From contig JAKFFI010000017.1 in assembly GCA_036677085.1 (NCBI GenBank), positions 1-64,000 on the forward strand: a stretch of DNA of 64,000 nucleotides, in the 5' to 3' direction. Shown here in pieces: positions 45,644-53,910 of this stretch. This DNA is from JAGPUQ01 sp036677085 (GTDB lineage: Bacteria > Pseudomonadota > Gammaproteobacteria > Pseudomonadales > Porticoccaceae). The notes below the pieces were generated by a model. The model did not search any database. It saw nothing but the letters and a program-made list of their open reading frames with translations, and was not told where the DNA came from. A program made the position numbers and the translations under genes. Position 1 is the first letter of the stretch, and each line of letters opens with the position of its first letter.

Positions 45644-47356
45644 ATGATTTCCGCACCTATCTGCTGCGTCGGCCAGTACTCCGATCGCGGCGCGAAGGAA
45701 GAAAACCAGGACAGCTACGGCGTGTTGCTCCCCGAGGGCAGCCGCCTCGAATACAAAGGCATCGCAATGGTCATCGCCGACGGTGTCAGCGGCTCGGAAC
45801 AGGGCAAGCTGGCGAGCGAAACCTGTGTCAAAAGCCTGCTCGCCGATTACTACTGCACCGCCGATTCCTGGACCGTGAAAACCTCGGTGGAAAAAGTGTT
45901 GCTCGCCACCAATCGCTGGCTGTGCGGCCAGGCCAGCCAGAGCGCGGAATTGCACCGCGGTCTCGCCAGTACGCTGAGCGCGCTGGTGGTCAAGTCCACC
46001 ACCGCGCATCTGTTCCATGTGGGTGATACGCGCATCTACCGCCTGCGCGCCGGCGCGCTCGAATTGCTCACTGTCGATCACCGCTTCTGGGTATCGCGGG
46101 AGAAAAACTACCTCACCCGCGCCCTGGGTATCGATGCGCGCGTCGAGATCGACTACACGAAATTTCCGGTCGAGCGCGGCGATATCTTCATTTTCACTAC
46201 CGATGGCGTGCACGAACACGTCACCGACCGCCTGATCGGCGAGCTGGTTGCGGCACATCCCGACAACCTGGACCGCGCGGCGCGCGAGATCGCCACCCGG
46301 GCCCTGCAGAACGGCAGTCCCGACAATGTCACCTGCCAGATCGTGCGCTTCGATGCGCTGCCGTCGGTGGCCGACGCCGATGTCTATCGCCGCCTCACCG
46401 AACTGCCCTTCCCGCCCGAGCTGGCGGCGGGCATGAAGATCGATGGCTACCGCATCGTGCGCGAACTCCACGCCAGCAAGCGCACCCAGGTGTATCTGGC
46501 GCTCGATGAAGCGAATGGCGGGCAGGTAGTGCTGAAGACACCCTCGGCGAACTTCGCCGACGACCCGGTCTACCTCGACCTGTTCCGGCACGAGGAATGG
46601 GTCGGGAGCCGCCTGCAAAGCAGCCATGTGCTGCGCATTGTCGGCCAGGAGCGGCCACGCCGGTTTTTCTACTATGTGACCGAGTATGTCGACGGGCAGA
46701 CCCTGCGCAGCTGGATGCACGATCATCCGGAACCCGACCTTGGCGTGGTACGCGATATCATCGGCCAGTGCGCACGCGGGCTGGCGGCCTTTCACCGCCT
46801 GGAAATGATTCATCAGGACCTGAAACCGGAAAACGTCATGATCGATACCGAAGGCACGGTGAAGATCATCGACTTCGGCTCCACCAAGATTGCCGGCATC
46901 GAAGAGATCGCCTCGCCCATCGAACGACTGCAATTGCTCGGCACCAAGAATTACACCGCGCCGGAATATCTGCAGGGCTATCCCTGCAGCGCCCGCTCCG
47001 ACATCTTTTCGCTCGGCGTCATCGCCTACGAGATGATCACCGGCGAGCTTCCCTACGGCGACAAGTACGACGAAACCCGGCTGGGCCGCATGGAGTACAT
47101 TCCGGCCCGCCGGTGGGTTCCGGAACTTCCGGCCTGGGTCGACCGCGCGCTGGAAAAGGCGCTGTCGCGCTCCATGGAACGGCGTTACGCCGAAGTATCC
47201 GAATTCGTGTTCGATCTGTGCAACCCGAATGCCGATTTCTCTCATGAAAACCAACGGCCGTTGCTGGAACGCGATCCGCTCGGTTTCTGGCGCGGCCTCG
47301 CCATCGCCAGCCTGCTGCTCAATCTGGTACTCGGGTTCTGGATGCTGCGCCATTAA
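45644..47356 (+). CDS. Fused PP2C-type phosphatase and Ser/Thr protein kinase, membrane-anchored
   Basis: 570 residues. Residues 1-245 are PP2C: the metal-binding acidic residues appear in AKEENQDSYG, VIADGVSGSEQGK, FTTDGVHEHV and PDNVTCQIV. Residues 265-525 are a kinase: ATP lysine in GGQVVLKTPS, catalytic loop IHQDLKPENVMID (HQD instead of HRD; the Asp and Asn kept) and DFGSTKI. A C-terminal helix (LAIASLLLNLVLGFWML) anchors it, the enzyme facing the cytoplasm. Similar fusions sit in the nitrate assimilation loci of other gammaproteobacteria. Role here unknown; nitrate-transporter or reductase regulation is inference from position. Confidence 0.92.
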   Translation: MISAPICCVGQYSDRGAKEENQDSYGVLLPEGSRLEYKGIAMVIADGVSGSEQGKLASETCVKSLLADYYCTADSWTVKTSVEKVLLATNRWLCGQASQSAELHRGLASTLSALVVKSTTAHLFHVGDTRIYRLRAGALELLTVDHRFWVSREKNYLTRALGIDARVEIDYTKFPVERGDIFIFTTDGVHEHVTDRLIGELVAAHPDNLDRAAREIATRALQNGSPDNVTCQIVRFDALPSVADADVYRRLTELPFPPELAAGMKIDGYRIVRELHASKRTQVYLALDEANGGQVVLKTPSANFADDPVYLDLFRHEEWVGSRLQSSHVLRIVGQERPRRFFYYVTEYVDGQTLRSWMHDHPEPDLGVVRDIIGQCARGLAAFHRLEMIHQDLKPENVMIDTEGTVKIIDFGSTKIAGIEEIASPIERLQLLGTKNYTAPEYLQGYPCSARSDIFSLGVIAYEMITGELPYGDKYDETRLGRMEYIPARRWVPELPAWVDRALEKALSRSMERRYAEVSEFVFDLCNPNADFSHENQRPLLERDPLGFWRGLAIASLLLNLVLGFWMLRH

Positions 47357-47374
47357 CGCCGTAACCTTCGGCGC

Positions 47375-49042
47375 TCAGTGCCGATCACATTCCGCGAGAA
47401 AACTGATCAGGCTCTCGCGGTAACGGTAATAATCGGGATGCTCCAGCAGCGCCTTGCGACTGCGCGGACGCGGGATGTCGATGTCGATCACCTTGCCGAC
47501 GCGGGCGTGGGGGCCGTTGGTCATCATCACCACGCGGTCACCCAGCAAAATGGCCTCGTCCACATCGTGGGTGACCATGAGCGCGGTGAGCTTGGTGCGA
47601 TCCCAGACTTCCATCAGCACTTCCTGCAACTCCCAGCGCGTCAGCGAATCCAGCATTCCGAAGGGCTCGTCGAGCAGCAACAGCTTGGGCGCAAGGGCAA
47701 AGGCACGCGCGATCCCGACCCGTTGCTTCATGCCGTTGGAGAGCGCGCCGGCCTTCTTGTGCATGGCGTCGGCCAGGCCCACACGGGTCAGGTAGTACTC
47801 GACGATGTCGTCGCGCTCGCTCTGCTGGGCGTGGGGGTAGACGCTCTCCACCCCGAGATAGACGTTTTCGAAAGCGGTCAGCCAGGGAAACAGACTGGGC
47901 GCCTGGAATACCACGGCGCGGTCCGGCCCGGCGCCGTCGATCTCCTTGCCATCGAGGATGATGCCGCCGCTGCTGATGTCGTTGAGTCCGGCGCACATCG
48001 ACAACACCGTGGATTTGCCGCAACCGGAATGCCCGATCAGCGACACGAATTCGCCCTGGCGCATCTTCAGATTGAAATCCTCGACCACTGCCAGCGGGCC
48101 TTTTGGCGTGGGATACACCTTGGTGAGCTGGGTGAACTCCAGATACCGCTCGCGACCAGCCGCCTCCGGCATCGGCTTCAGGGTCGTGGTATCCAGCTTC
48201 CAGTCGATGCTGGTATTGGGCCGCACGGGCGGCAAGGCGACCGCGCGACCACCGGTACCCACCGCGTTGTCGATTCCCACGCCCATCAGATACTGGGTGA
48301 TTTCCCCGCGCAGCTGCTTGAAGCGCGGATCGTGATTCATTTCAGTGCGCAGGCGTGGGCGCGGCAGGTCCACGATGAATTCGGGTCCGAAGGTCGCATC
48401 CGGCCCCGGCTTGAGCGGAATCACCCGATCCGCCATCAACAGACCTTCATCGACGTCGTTGGTGATCAGGATGACGGTCTTGCGATCCTGCTCCCAGATA
48501 CGCAGGATTTCGTCCTGCAGATTCGCGCGCGTCAGCGCATCGAGCGCGCTCAAGGGTTCATCGAGCAGCAGGATATCCGGGTTCGCCGCCAGCGCGCGCG
48601 CGACTGCGACCCGCTGGCGCATGCCGCCGGACAGTTCCGCAGGCCGCTTGTGGGCGGCGGGTGTAAGGCCCACCAGCTCAATGTATTTGCGGGTGTGCGC
48701 CTCGCGCTTTTCCCTGGGCCAGTCGCGGAACACCTGGTCGACGGCGAGCGCGACATTGCCGTGCACCGTCAGCCAGGGCATCAACGAATAGCTTTGAAAC
48801 ACGATGCCGCGGTCCGGTCCGGGGCCCTCGACGATCTTGCCGTTCAGGCGGATGCTGCCGCTGTCCGGCTGGATCAGTCCCGCGATGGCCGAAATCAGCG
48901 TGGTCTTGCCACTGCCGGAGAAGCCGACCACAGCGACGAACTCCCCCTCCCCGATTTCCAGATTGATATCACGGAGCACCGGGGTGCGGGACGCTCCCTC
49001 GCCGTAGCCCTTGGTAACACCTTCCAGCGCAAGCAACGTCAT
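47375..49042 (-). CDS. nrtC: Nitrate ABC transporter, tandem fused ATPase
   Basis: 555 residues with two nucleotide-binding domains. Domain 1: GFSGSGKTTLISAIAG, AELSGGMRQRVAVARAL, LLLDEPLSALDA. Domain 2: GHSGCGKSTVLSMCAG, GALSNGMKQRVGIARAFA, LLLDEPFGMLDS. Both have proper Walker A, B and signature elements. Linker of about 60 residues separates them (HDPRFKQLRGEITQYLMG). The ATG at 49042 is selected for the strong GAGGGGG before it and an 11-base spacing from the permease stop. In cyanobacteria these domains are on separate NrtC and NrtD proteins; here both are on one chain without the NrtA-like domain of NrtC. Closes the operon nrtA-nrtB-nrtC. Confidence 0.93.
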   Translation of the reverse strand: MTLLALEGVTKGYGEGASRTPVLRDINLEIGEGEFVAVVGFSGSGKTTLISAIAGLIQPDSGSIRLNGKIVEGPGPDRGIVFQSYSLMPWLTVHGNVALAVDQVFRDWPREKREAHTRKYIELVGLTPAAHKRPAELSGGMRQRVAVARALAANPDILLLDEPLSALDALTRANLQDEILRIWEQDRKTVILITNDVDEGLLMADRVIPLKPGPDATFGPEFIVDLPRPRLRTEMNHDPRFKQLRGEITQYLMGVGIDNAVGTGGRAVALPPVRPNTSIDWKLDTTTLKPMPEAAGRERYLEFTQLTKVYPTPKGPLAVVEDFNLKMRQGEFVSLIGHSGCGKSTVLSMCAGLNDISSGGIILDGKEIDGAGPDRAVVFQAPSLFPWLTAFENVYLGVESVYPHAQQSERDDIVEYYLTRVGLADAMHKKAGALSNGMKQRVGIARAFALAPKLLLLDEPFGMLDSLTRWELQEVLMEVWDRTKLTALMVTHDVDEAILLGDRVVMMTNGPHARVGKVIDIDIPRPRSRKALLEHPDYYRYRESLISFLAECDRH

Positions 49043-49052
49043 GACCGCCCCC

Positions 49053-50201
49053 TCACGCCCGTACTTCGCCAAAGGAGAACAGCTTCTGCAGCGTGAGCAT
49101 CACGCGATCGAGCAGAAAGCCGATGATGCCGATGGTGAAAACCGCCACCATGATCCGGCCCAGGGAGCTGGAACTACCGTTCTGGAACTCGTCCCAGACG
49201 AACTTGCCGAGGCCCGGGTTCTGCGCCAGCATCTCGGCGGCGATGAGCACCATCCAGCCGACCCCGAGCGAAAGCCGGAGTCCGGTAAAGATCAGCGGCA
49301 GCGACGAGGGCAGAATGATCTTGGTGATCTGGGTCGCCTTGCCGAGCTTCAGCACCCGGCCGACATTGATCAGATCCTTGTCGATGGAGGCAACGCCGAC
49401 GGCGGTGTTGATCAGCGTCGGCCACAGGGAACACAGGGTCACGGTGATCGCCGAGACCAGAAAGGACTTCTCGAACCAGGCGCCGCTGCCACCGGCGTAG
49501 AGCGCGCTGACCACCATGGTGACGATCGGCAGCCAGGCCAGCGGAGACACCGGCTTGAAGATCTGGATGAGGGGATTGAGCGCGGTATTGATGATCCGGC
49601 TCATGCCGCACAGGATGCCGACTGGCACCGCCACCAGAGTGGCGAACAGAAAGCCCGTGAACACCGTGTATAGACTGGTAAGGATCTGGCTCGGATAGGT
49701 GGGCCGGCCGGTGTAGGGCCGGATCCGTACCTCGGCGTTCGGATCCGTTGCCAGGCGCTCGGTGTTGCGCTGCTCCTGACGGGCCATGAAAGCCGCTGCC
49801 TTTTCCTGCTCGGCGCGGTGTTCCTTGATCAGCCCTCCGGCCTCCTCCCACACTTGGGCGGGCCCGGGAATCACGCCGAGACTGGTCTCGATCTTCGCCG
49901 CGCCCCAGTGCCAAACGACCAGGAAGGCGAACAGGGCCAGCACGGGAACGCCGGCCATCAGCCACAGCTCGCGGGCCTGCGCGCGCGGGTTTTCTCCCGC
50001 GCACAGATTGACCAGGGGAACGAACCAATTGAGCCCCAGCAATTCCAGCACCTTGCGGATACGGACATAGAGGGGCGCGCCCCCCTTGGGGGCTGACTTC
50101 GGCGGCACCGGGGGACGCCCGGCGGGCCTGGCCGGAGCGCTACCCGCGGGGGGGGTGGGGGCCGGCTTGAGCGGGACTGGGGCAACTGCGGTGCGGGTCA
50201 T
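49053..50201 (-). CDS. nrtB: Nitrate ABC transporter permease
   Basis: 382 residues from ATG 50201, preceded by GGAGGAG. A Pro/Ala-rich head of about 40 residues, then NrtB-type membrane helices: LMAGVPVLALFAFLVVWHWG, a cytoplasmic insert with a charged helix (HRAEQEKAAAFMARQEQRNTE), LYTVFTGFLFATLVAVPVGIL and the EAA-like loop LGKATQITKIILPSSLPLIF. Forms the inner-membrane channel for nitrate delivered by the binding protein. Inside the nrtABC operon. Confidence 0.92.
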   Translation of the reverse strand: MTRTAVAPVPLKPAPTPPAGSAPARPAGRPPVPPKSAPKGGAPLYVRIRKVLELLGLNWFVPLVNLCAGENPRAQARELWLMAGVPVLALFAFLVVWHWGAAKIETSLGVIPGPAQVWEEAGGLIKEHRAEQEKAAAFMARQEQRNTERLATDPNAEVRIRPYTGRPTYPSQILTSLYTVFTGFLFATLVAVPVGILCGMSRIINTALNPLIQIFKPVSPLAWLPIVTMVVSALYAGGSGAWFEKSFLVSAITVTLCSLWPTLINTAVGVASIDKDLINVGRVLKLGKATQITKIILPSSLPLIFTGLRLSLGVGWMVLIAAEMLAQNPGLGKFVWDEFQNGSSSSLGRIMVAVFTIGIIGFLLDRVMLTLQKLFSFGEVRA

Positions 50202-50271
50202 GAGCGGTCTCCTCCGACTGCTGGGCGGACCGGCCCGGGGCCGGCCGCCGACGGACAACTTGCGTTGCACA

Positions 50272-51678
50272 TCACTTCAGGGTGTCTTCGGCCTTCAGGC
50301 CGATAGGGAATTTGGCGAGATAGGCATTGGGCTGAGTACCGTCGTATTCGATGCCATCGATGAATTCATTGGTCGGCGCCCGATAGCCCGTCTCGGCGGC
50401 AAAGTCCGGAAAGTCAGCGGCGCTGAATTTGCCTTCGGCAATGAGCTCCGCGGCGGCCTGCTGGTAGATATCCGGCCGGTAGACTTTTTTCGCCATGTCC
50501 TTGTACCAGTCGTCCGGTTTGGCCTCCGCGATCTGGCCCCAGCGCCGCATCTGGGTCAGATACCAGATGGCGTCGCTGTAGTAGGGATAGGTGGCGTGGT
50601 AGCGGAAAAATACGTTGAAATCCGGGATCGGCCGGCGATCGCCCTTCTCGTACTCAAAGGTGCCGGTCATCGAGTTGGCGATCACCTCGTAGTCGGCACC
50701 CACGTAATTGGACTGCGCCAGGTAGCGGACCGCCGCGGGCCGGTTGGCGTTGGCGTCGGCGTCCAGCCAGTGGGCGGCGCGGATCAGTGCCTTGACGATG
50801 CGCACCGCCGTGTTGGGATAGCGCTCGGCGAACTCCGCGGTGATGCCGAACACCTTCTCGGGGTTGTTCTTCCAGATCTCGTAGTCGGTGATCACCGGCA
50901 CGCCGATGCCCTTGAACACCGCCTGCTGGTTCCAGGGCTCGCCCACGCAGTAGCCGAGGATGGTGCCCGCCTCCAGAGTCGCCGGCATCTGCGGCGGCGG
51001 CGTCACCGAGAGCAGCACGTCGGCCTGCACCTGCCCGGCGGTGTCGCCGCGGGCCGGCGCGTAGTAGCCGGGGTGGATGCCGCCCGCCGCCAGCCAGTAG
51101 CGCAACTCGTAATTGTGCGTGGAGACCGGGAACACCATGCCCAGATTGAAGGGCTTGCCCTGGCCGCGGTAGGCGTCGACCACGGGTTTGAGGGCGTCGG
51201 CCTTGATGGGATGGGCCGGCTTGTCGTCCGCGCCGCGGGGGATGTGCTCCTTCATCTGCGCCCAGACGGCATTGGAAACCGTGATGGCGTTGCCGTTGAG
51301 GTCCATGCTGAAGGGCGCGATCACATGAGCCTGGGTGCCGAAGCCGATGGTCGCGGCCAGCGGCTGACCGGCGAGCATGTGGGCACCGTCGAGCTGGCCG
51401 TCGATCACCCCGTCAAGCAGCACCTTCCAGTTCGCCTGGGCTTCGAGGGTGACATATAACCCTTCGTCTTCGAAAAAGCCCTTTTCGTAGGCAATGGCGA
51501 GCGGGGCCATATCGGTCAGCTTGATAAAGCCGAATTTCAGGCCTTCCTTTTCCGGCGGTCCGATCGCAGCGCTGGCCACCAGCGGCAGCAGACACAGCAC
51601 TGCGGCAAGTGCAGGCCGGCGATCAGCGAAAATCGCGGACAACCGCGCGGAGAAAAAGGACCATCGGGTCTCGAGCAT
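50272..51678 (-). CDS. nrtA: Nitrate ABC transporter, periplasmic substrate-binding protein
   Basis: 468 residues with a signal peptide (RPALAAVLCLLPLVASA-AIG). NrtA/NasF-type binding protein: GLKFGFIKLTDMAPLAIAYEKGFFEDEGL, HMLAGQPLAATIGFG, DLNGNAITVSN and LGYCVGEPWNQQAVFKGIGVPV are all characteristic of nitrate binding proteins. AGGAG in front of the ATG. First gene of the importer operon, transcribed from a sigma54-type promoter through a leader with an ANTAR-type antiterminator (51712-51757). Confidence 0.95.
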   Translation of the reverse strand: MLETRWSFFSARLSAIFADRRPALAAVLCLLPLVASAAIGPPEKEGLKFGFIKLTDMAPLAIAYEKGFFEDEGLYVTLEAQANWKVLLDGVIDGQLDGAHMLAGQPLAATIGFGTQAHVIAPFSMDLNGNAITVSNAVWAQMKEHIPRGADDKPAHPIKADALKPVVDAYRGQGKPFNLGMVFPVSTHNYELRYWLAAGGIHPGYYAPARGDTAGQVQADVLLSVTPPPQMPATLEAGTILGYCVGEPWNQQAVFKGIGVPVITDYEIWKNNPEKVFGITAEFAERYPNTAVRIVKALIRAAHWLDADANANRPAAVRYLAQSNYVGADYEVIANSMTGTFEYEKGDRRPIPDFNVFFRYHATYPYYSDAIWYLTQMRRWGQIAEAKPDDWYKDMAKKVYRPDIYQQAAAELIAEGKFSAADFPDFAAETGYRAPTNEFIDGIEYDGTQPNAYLAKFPIGLKAEDTLK

Positions 51679-51711
51679 GAATTCGACTCCTGTAGTGACG
51701 TGCGCCAGGCC

Positions 51712-51747
51712 AAAAAAAAGCCCACCCCGGTTTTGACCGGAGTGGGC
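51712..51747 (-). terminator. Intrinsic terminator in the nrtA leader
   Basis: On the minus-strand transcript GCCCACTCCGGT, a 4-base CAAA loop and ACCGGGGTGGGC (12-bp stem including one T-G pair) are followed by eight U residues, 33 bases before the nrtA start. Since it precedes the gene rather than following one, it is a leader attenuator. Confidence 0.85.
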
Positions 51748-51757
51748 TGCACTGCCC
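51744..51757 (-). promoter_or_regulatory. ANTAR-type antiterminator hairpin in the nrtA leader
   Basis: Transcript GGGC-AGTGCA-GCCC: a 4-bp GC stem with a six-base loop having A at position 1 and G at position 4, the published hallmark of ANTAR-binding hairpins. The 3' GCCC is the first four bases of the terminator stem (51744-51747), so the two structures are mutually exclusive. NasT, encoded about 1.5 kb upstream, is the expected protein. The second, upstream hairpin of the canonical pair was not found with confidence. Confidence 0.7.
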
Positions 51758-51809
51758 TGGCTTACATGAAGAACTGACGGTTACACCTTGGCACTTACAC
51801 TCCAGTTAA

Positions 51810-51825
51810 GGCAGATGTCGTGCCA
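51810..51825 (-). promoter_or_regulatory. Putative sigma54 promoter of nrtA
   Basis: Minus strand TGGCACGACATCTGCC: perfect -24 TGGCACG and GC at the required ten-base spacing, -12 CTGC in place of TTGC. Predicted start near 51,799, giving about a 120-nt leader containing the antiterminator and terminator. Confidence 0.72.
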
Positions 51826-51971
51826 GTTCTTTCCCCATCTGTCGAAACTCACTCTGCATAAGGTTTTTCAAGGCGTTATGCTTCCGACTGGCCGCATCGC
51901 CCCGCGCCGGACCCAAGCGCGGACGCGCTCCGGCGCACCGGGATATGACCTCGCGAGAGCCAAGCGCCCTA

Positions 51972-53228
51972 TCACCGCGCATGGTGCGGACCGCTCGCGC
52001 GCGCACTTGCCGAGGGTTCGAAGGTGCGGCCATCGAGCATCAGATCAGGGCCCAGCCGGACACCGGGCGCGATGTCGTGGGCGCCCGCGTGCTGTCCTTC
52101 GGCTTTATAGTCGATCGTCGGACAATTCCAGCCGAGACGTTCGGCGCACTCGCGATACAGATCGGTGCGATAGCTCGCCACTATCAGCGCGGCGATTTCA
52201 CTGTCGGGGAGCGACTTTCCGAGCAGACTCAGACACTCGCGCAACAGCCACTCGGCACGGGAGCGCCAGGGAAACCCGGCCTGGTAGCGATGGAAGACCA
52301 GAAAATCGGGATTCCCCACCACCGGACCATTGCGCCGGTACTGGAAATTCCCGAGCAGCGCCGGCAGCAGCAGGGCTTCCGGTACATCCAGATAGCGCGG
52401 GGCAGACAGCAATTTCGCGGCCTGGCGACGATGCTCCGGCTCGACGAGCCACTGTGCCGCGCGCATCAGCGCCAGTCGCAGCCGTAAATGGGTACCGGGA
52501 TGTTGATCGTGCCAGTGCTCGGTGACGCCCAGTACCTTTTCCGGCGCGTTGCTCCAGATCTCGTGACCGGACGCCGCCACCACGCCCACGCCCGCCTGTA
52601 CTGCGGCCGAGTTCCAGGGCTCACCGACACAAAAGCCGTCGATGATGCCGCGCGCCAGGCTGTCGACCATCTGCTCGGGCGGCAGCACGATCAACCGCAC
52701 CTGGGTATCGGGATCGATACCACCCGCCGCCAGCCACAGCCGCAGTTGCAGGGTGTGGGTGGAAAACGAATACACCGTGGCGAAGGTCGGTCGCCGGCCA
52801 CTGGCGATCCAGCGCGCCAGCCCGCGTGCCGCCGCTAGCGGATCCGCGGGCGGAACAGCGCCCTCGCCCAGTTGCTCATGCAGGCCCGCCGCCAGGGTAA
52901 TCGCGTTGCCGTTCAGATTCAGCATCAGCCCCGTCAGCAACTGGCAGCGCTGGCCCGCCAGGCCCAGCGAGGTGACCAGCGGCATGGGGGCCAGCATCTG
53001 GGCTGCATCCAGCGCGCCGACGGTCACCTTGTCGCGGATGTTCGCCCAGGACACCTCGCGGACCAGCTCGACATCGAGTCCGACCTCCGCGAAAAAGCCG
53101 CGTTCCCGTGCAATTGCCAGGGGCGCCGCATCGGTGAGGCGCATGAATCCGACTTGCAGCCGGGTCTTCTCGGCGAGCGGCAATTTTTCCAGCGCGAAAT
53201 CGGCCGTCGGAACTTCAGAAGGATTCAT
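51972..53228 (-). CDS. nasS: NasS nitrate sensor (cytoplasmic NrtA-like protein)
   Basis: 418 residues, homologous to the NrtA-type binding protein downstream (LQVGFMRLTDAAPLAIARERGFFAE; IDGFCVGEPWNSAAVQAGVGVV) but with no signal peptide, so cytoplasmic. NasS binds nitrate or nitrite and in its absence sequesters NasT; ligand releases NasT to antiterminate the nitrate genes. The start at 53228 overlaps the last 14 bases of nasT, so the pair are translationally linked, as expected for a two-protein switch. Stop is followed by about 145 bases to the nrtA sigma54 promoter. Confidence 0.9.
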   Translation of the reverse strand: MNPSEVPTADFALEKLPLAEKTRLQVGFMRLTDAAPLAIARERGFFAEVGLDVELVREVSWANIRDKVTVGALDAAQMLAPMPLVTSLGLAGQRCQLLTGLMLNLNGNAITLAAGLHEQLGEGAVPPADPLAAARGLARWIASGRRPTFATVYSFSTHTLQLRLWLAAGGIDPDTQVRLIVLPPEQMVDSLARGIIDGFCVGEPWNSAAVQAGVGVVAASGHEIWSNAPEKVLGVTEHWHDQHPGTHLRLRLALMRAAQWLVEPEHRRQAAKLLSAPRYLDVPEALLLPALLGNFQYRRNGPVVGNPDFLVFHRYQAGFPWRSRAEWLLRECLSLLGKSLPDSEIAALIVASYRTDLYRECAERLGWNCPTIDYKAEGQHAGAHDIAPGVRLGPDLMLDGRTFEPSASARASGPHHAR

Positions 53229-53835
53229 GCACCGACTCCGCTGGATTCCTGTCGAGGATGGCGATCACACCGGCCGCCACCGCGGTGATTTTCTGATTGC
53301 TGTTCATGGCCAGTTTGCGCATCTGGGCGTAAGCCTGCTCTTCGTCGATCTGCTGGTGCGCCATCAGGAGGCGCTTGGCGCGATCCAACAGCTTGTGGTT
53401 CTCCAGTTTGCGCAGTGTTTCTTCAAAATTGCGGCGCAGCGCCTGAAAATGCTCGAACTGCGCGATCGCGATATCAATCACGGTTTTTACTCTGTCCGGA
53501 TCGACGCCCTCGGCGAGGTACGCACTGACTCCAGCGGCAATCGCCTGCTGGATGAACGCGGGGTCCTGTTCGCGCGAAAACATCACCACGGGCGTGGGCT
53601 GATGCTGGTTCAGCACGGCCAGACTTTCGAGAATGTCCCGATCCGGCGATTCCAGATCGATCATCACCACCTGGGGCTTGTGCTGCTCCATCTGGAACAA
53701 CAGCCCTGAAGCTGTGGGCAGCACGGCAACCACGTTGAAGCCCCGGCAACCCAGCGCGGCTTCGACCATGGCGGCGCGCTCGGAGCTGTCGTCCACCAGC
53801 ATGATGCTGATCTCCGCACCCGGATTCTCAGACAT
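53215..53835 (-). CDS. nasT: NasT, ANTAR-domain transcription antiterminator
   Basis: 206 residues from ATG 53835. N-terminal receiver-like domain (ISIMLVDDSSERAAMVEAAL; VVMIDLESPD; VVMFSREQD) followed by the C-terminal ANTAR RNA-binding domain: LLDRAKRLLMAHQQIDEEQAYAQMRKLAMNSNQKI is the standard ANTAR three-helix sequence with AK-LLM and the AY-R-AM pattern. It binds paired hairpins in leader RNAs and prevents termination; target sites are seen before nrtA and before the porin gene. Activity is controlled by NasS. A strong terminator lies just upstream (53859-53886), so it needs its own promoter or read-through. ATG at 53859 is a possible alternative start. Confidence 0.9.
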   Translation of the reverse strand: MSENPGAEISIMLVDDSSERAAMVEAALGCRGFNVVAVLPTASGLLFQMEQHKPQVVMIDLESPDRDILESLAVLNQHQPTPVVMFSREQDPAFIQQAIAAGVSAYLAEGVDPDRVKTVIDIAIAQFEHFQALRRNFEETLRKLENHKLLDRAKRLLMAHQQIDEEQAYAQMRKLAMNSNQKITAVAAGVIAILDRNPAESVHESF

Positions 53836-53858
53836 GGCGACGCCGCGGGACCGGTCCA

Positions 53859-53886
53859 TAAAAAAGGGAGCACGCAAGATGCTCCC
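53859..53886 (-). terminator. Intrinsic terminator between the porin gene and nasT
   Basis: Minus strand GGGAGCA-7-base loop-TGCTCCC (7-bp stem) followed by a run of six T. Located between the porin stop at 53,911 and nasT at 53,835, and ends the porin transcript. No hexaloop-type hairpin overlaps it. Confidence 0.75.
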
Positions 53887-53910
53887 AAGCACAACGAGAG
53901 GAGCGGACAA

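Noticed and set aside
43649..47353. A 1,234-codon open frame on the minus strand
   Set aside because: Mirror of the NarK-type transporter and phosphatase/kinase genes; His/Gln/Asp-rich composition and no recognisable domain.
51760..51799. A first ANTAR hairpin (P1) in the nrtA leader
   Set aside because: I searched for six-base loops with A1 and G4 and found only stems of three or fewer pairs; not claimed.
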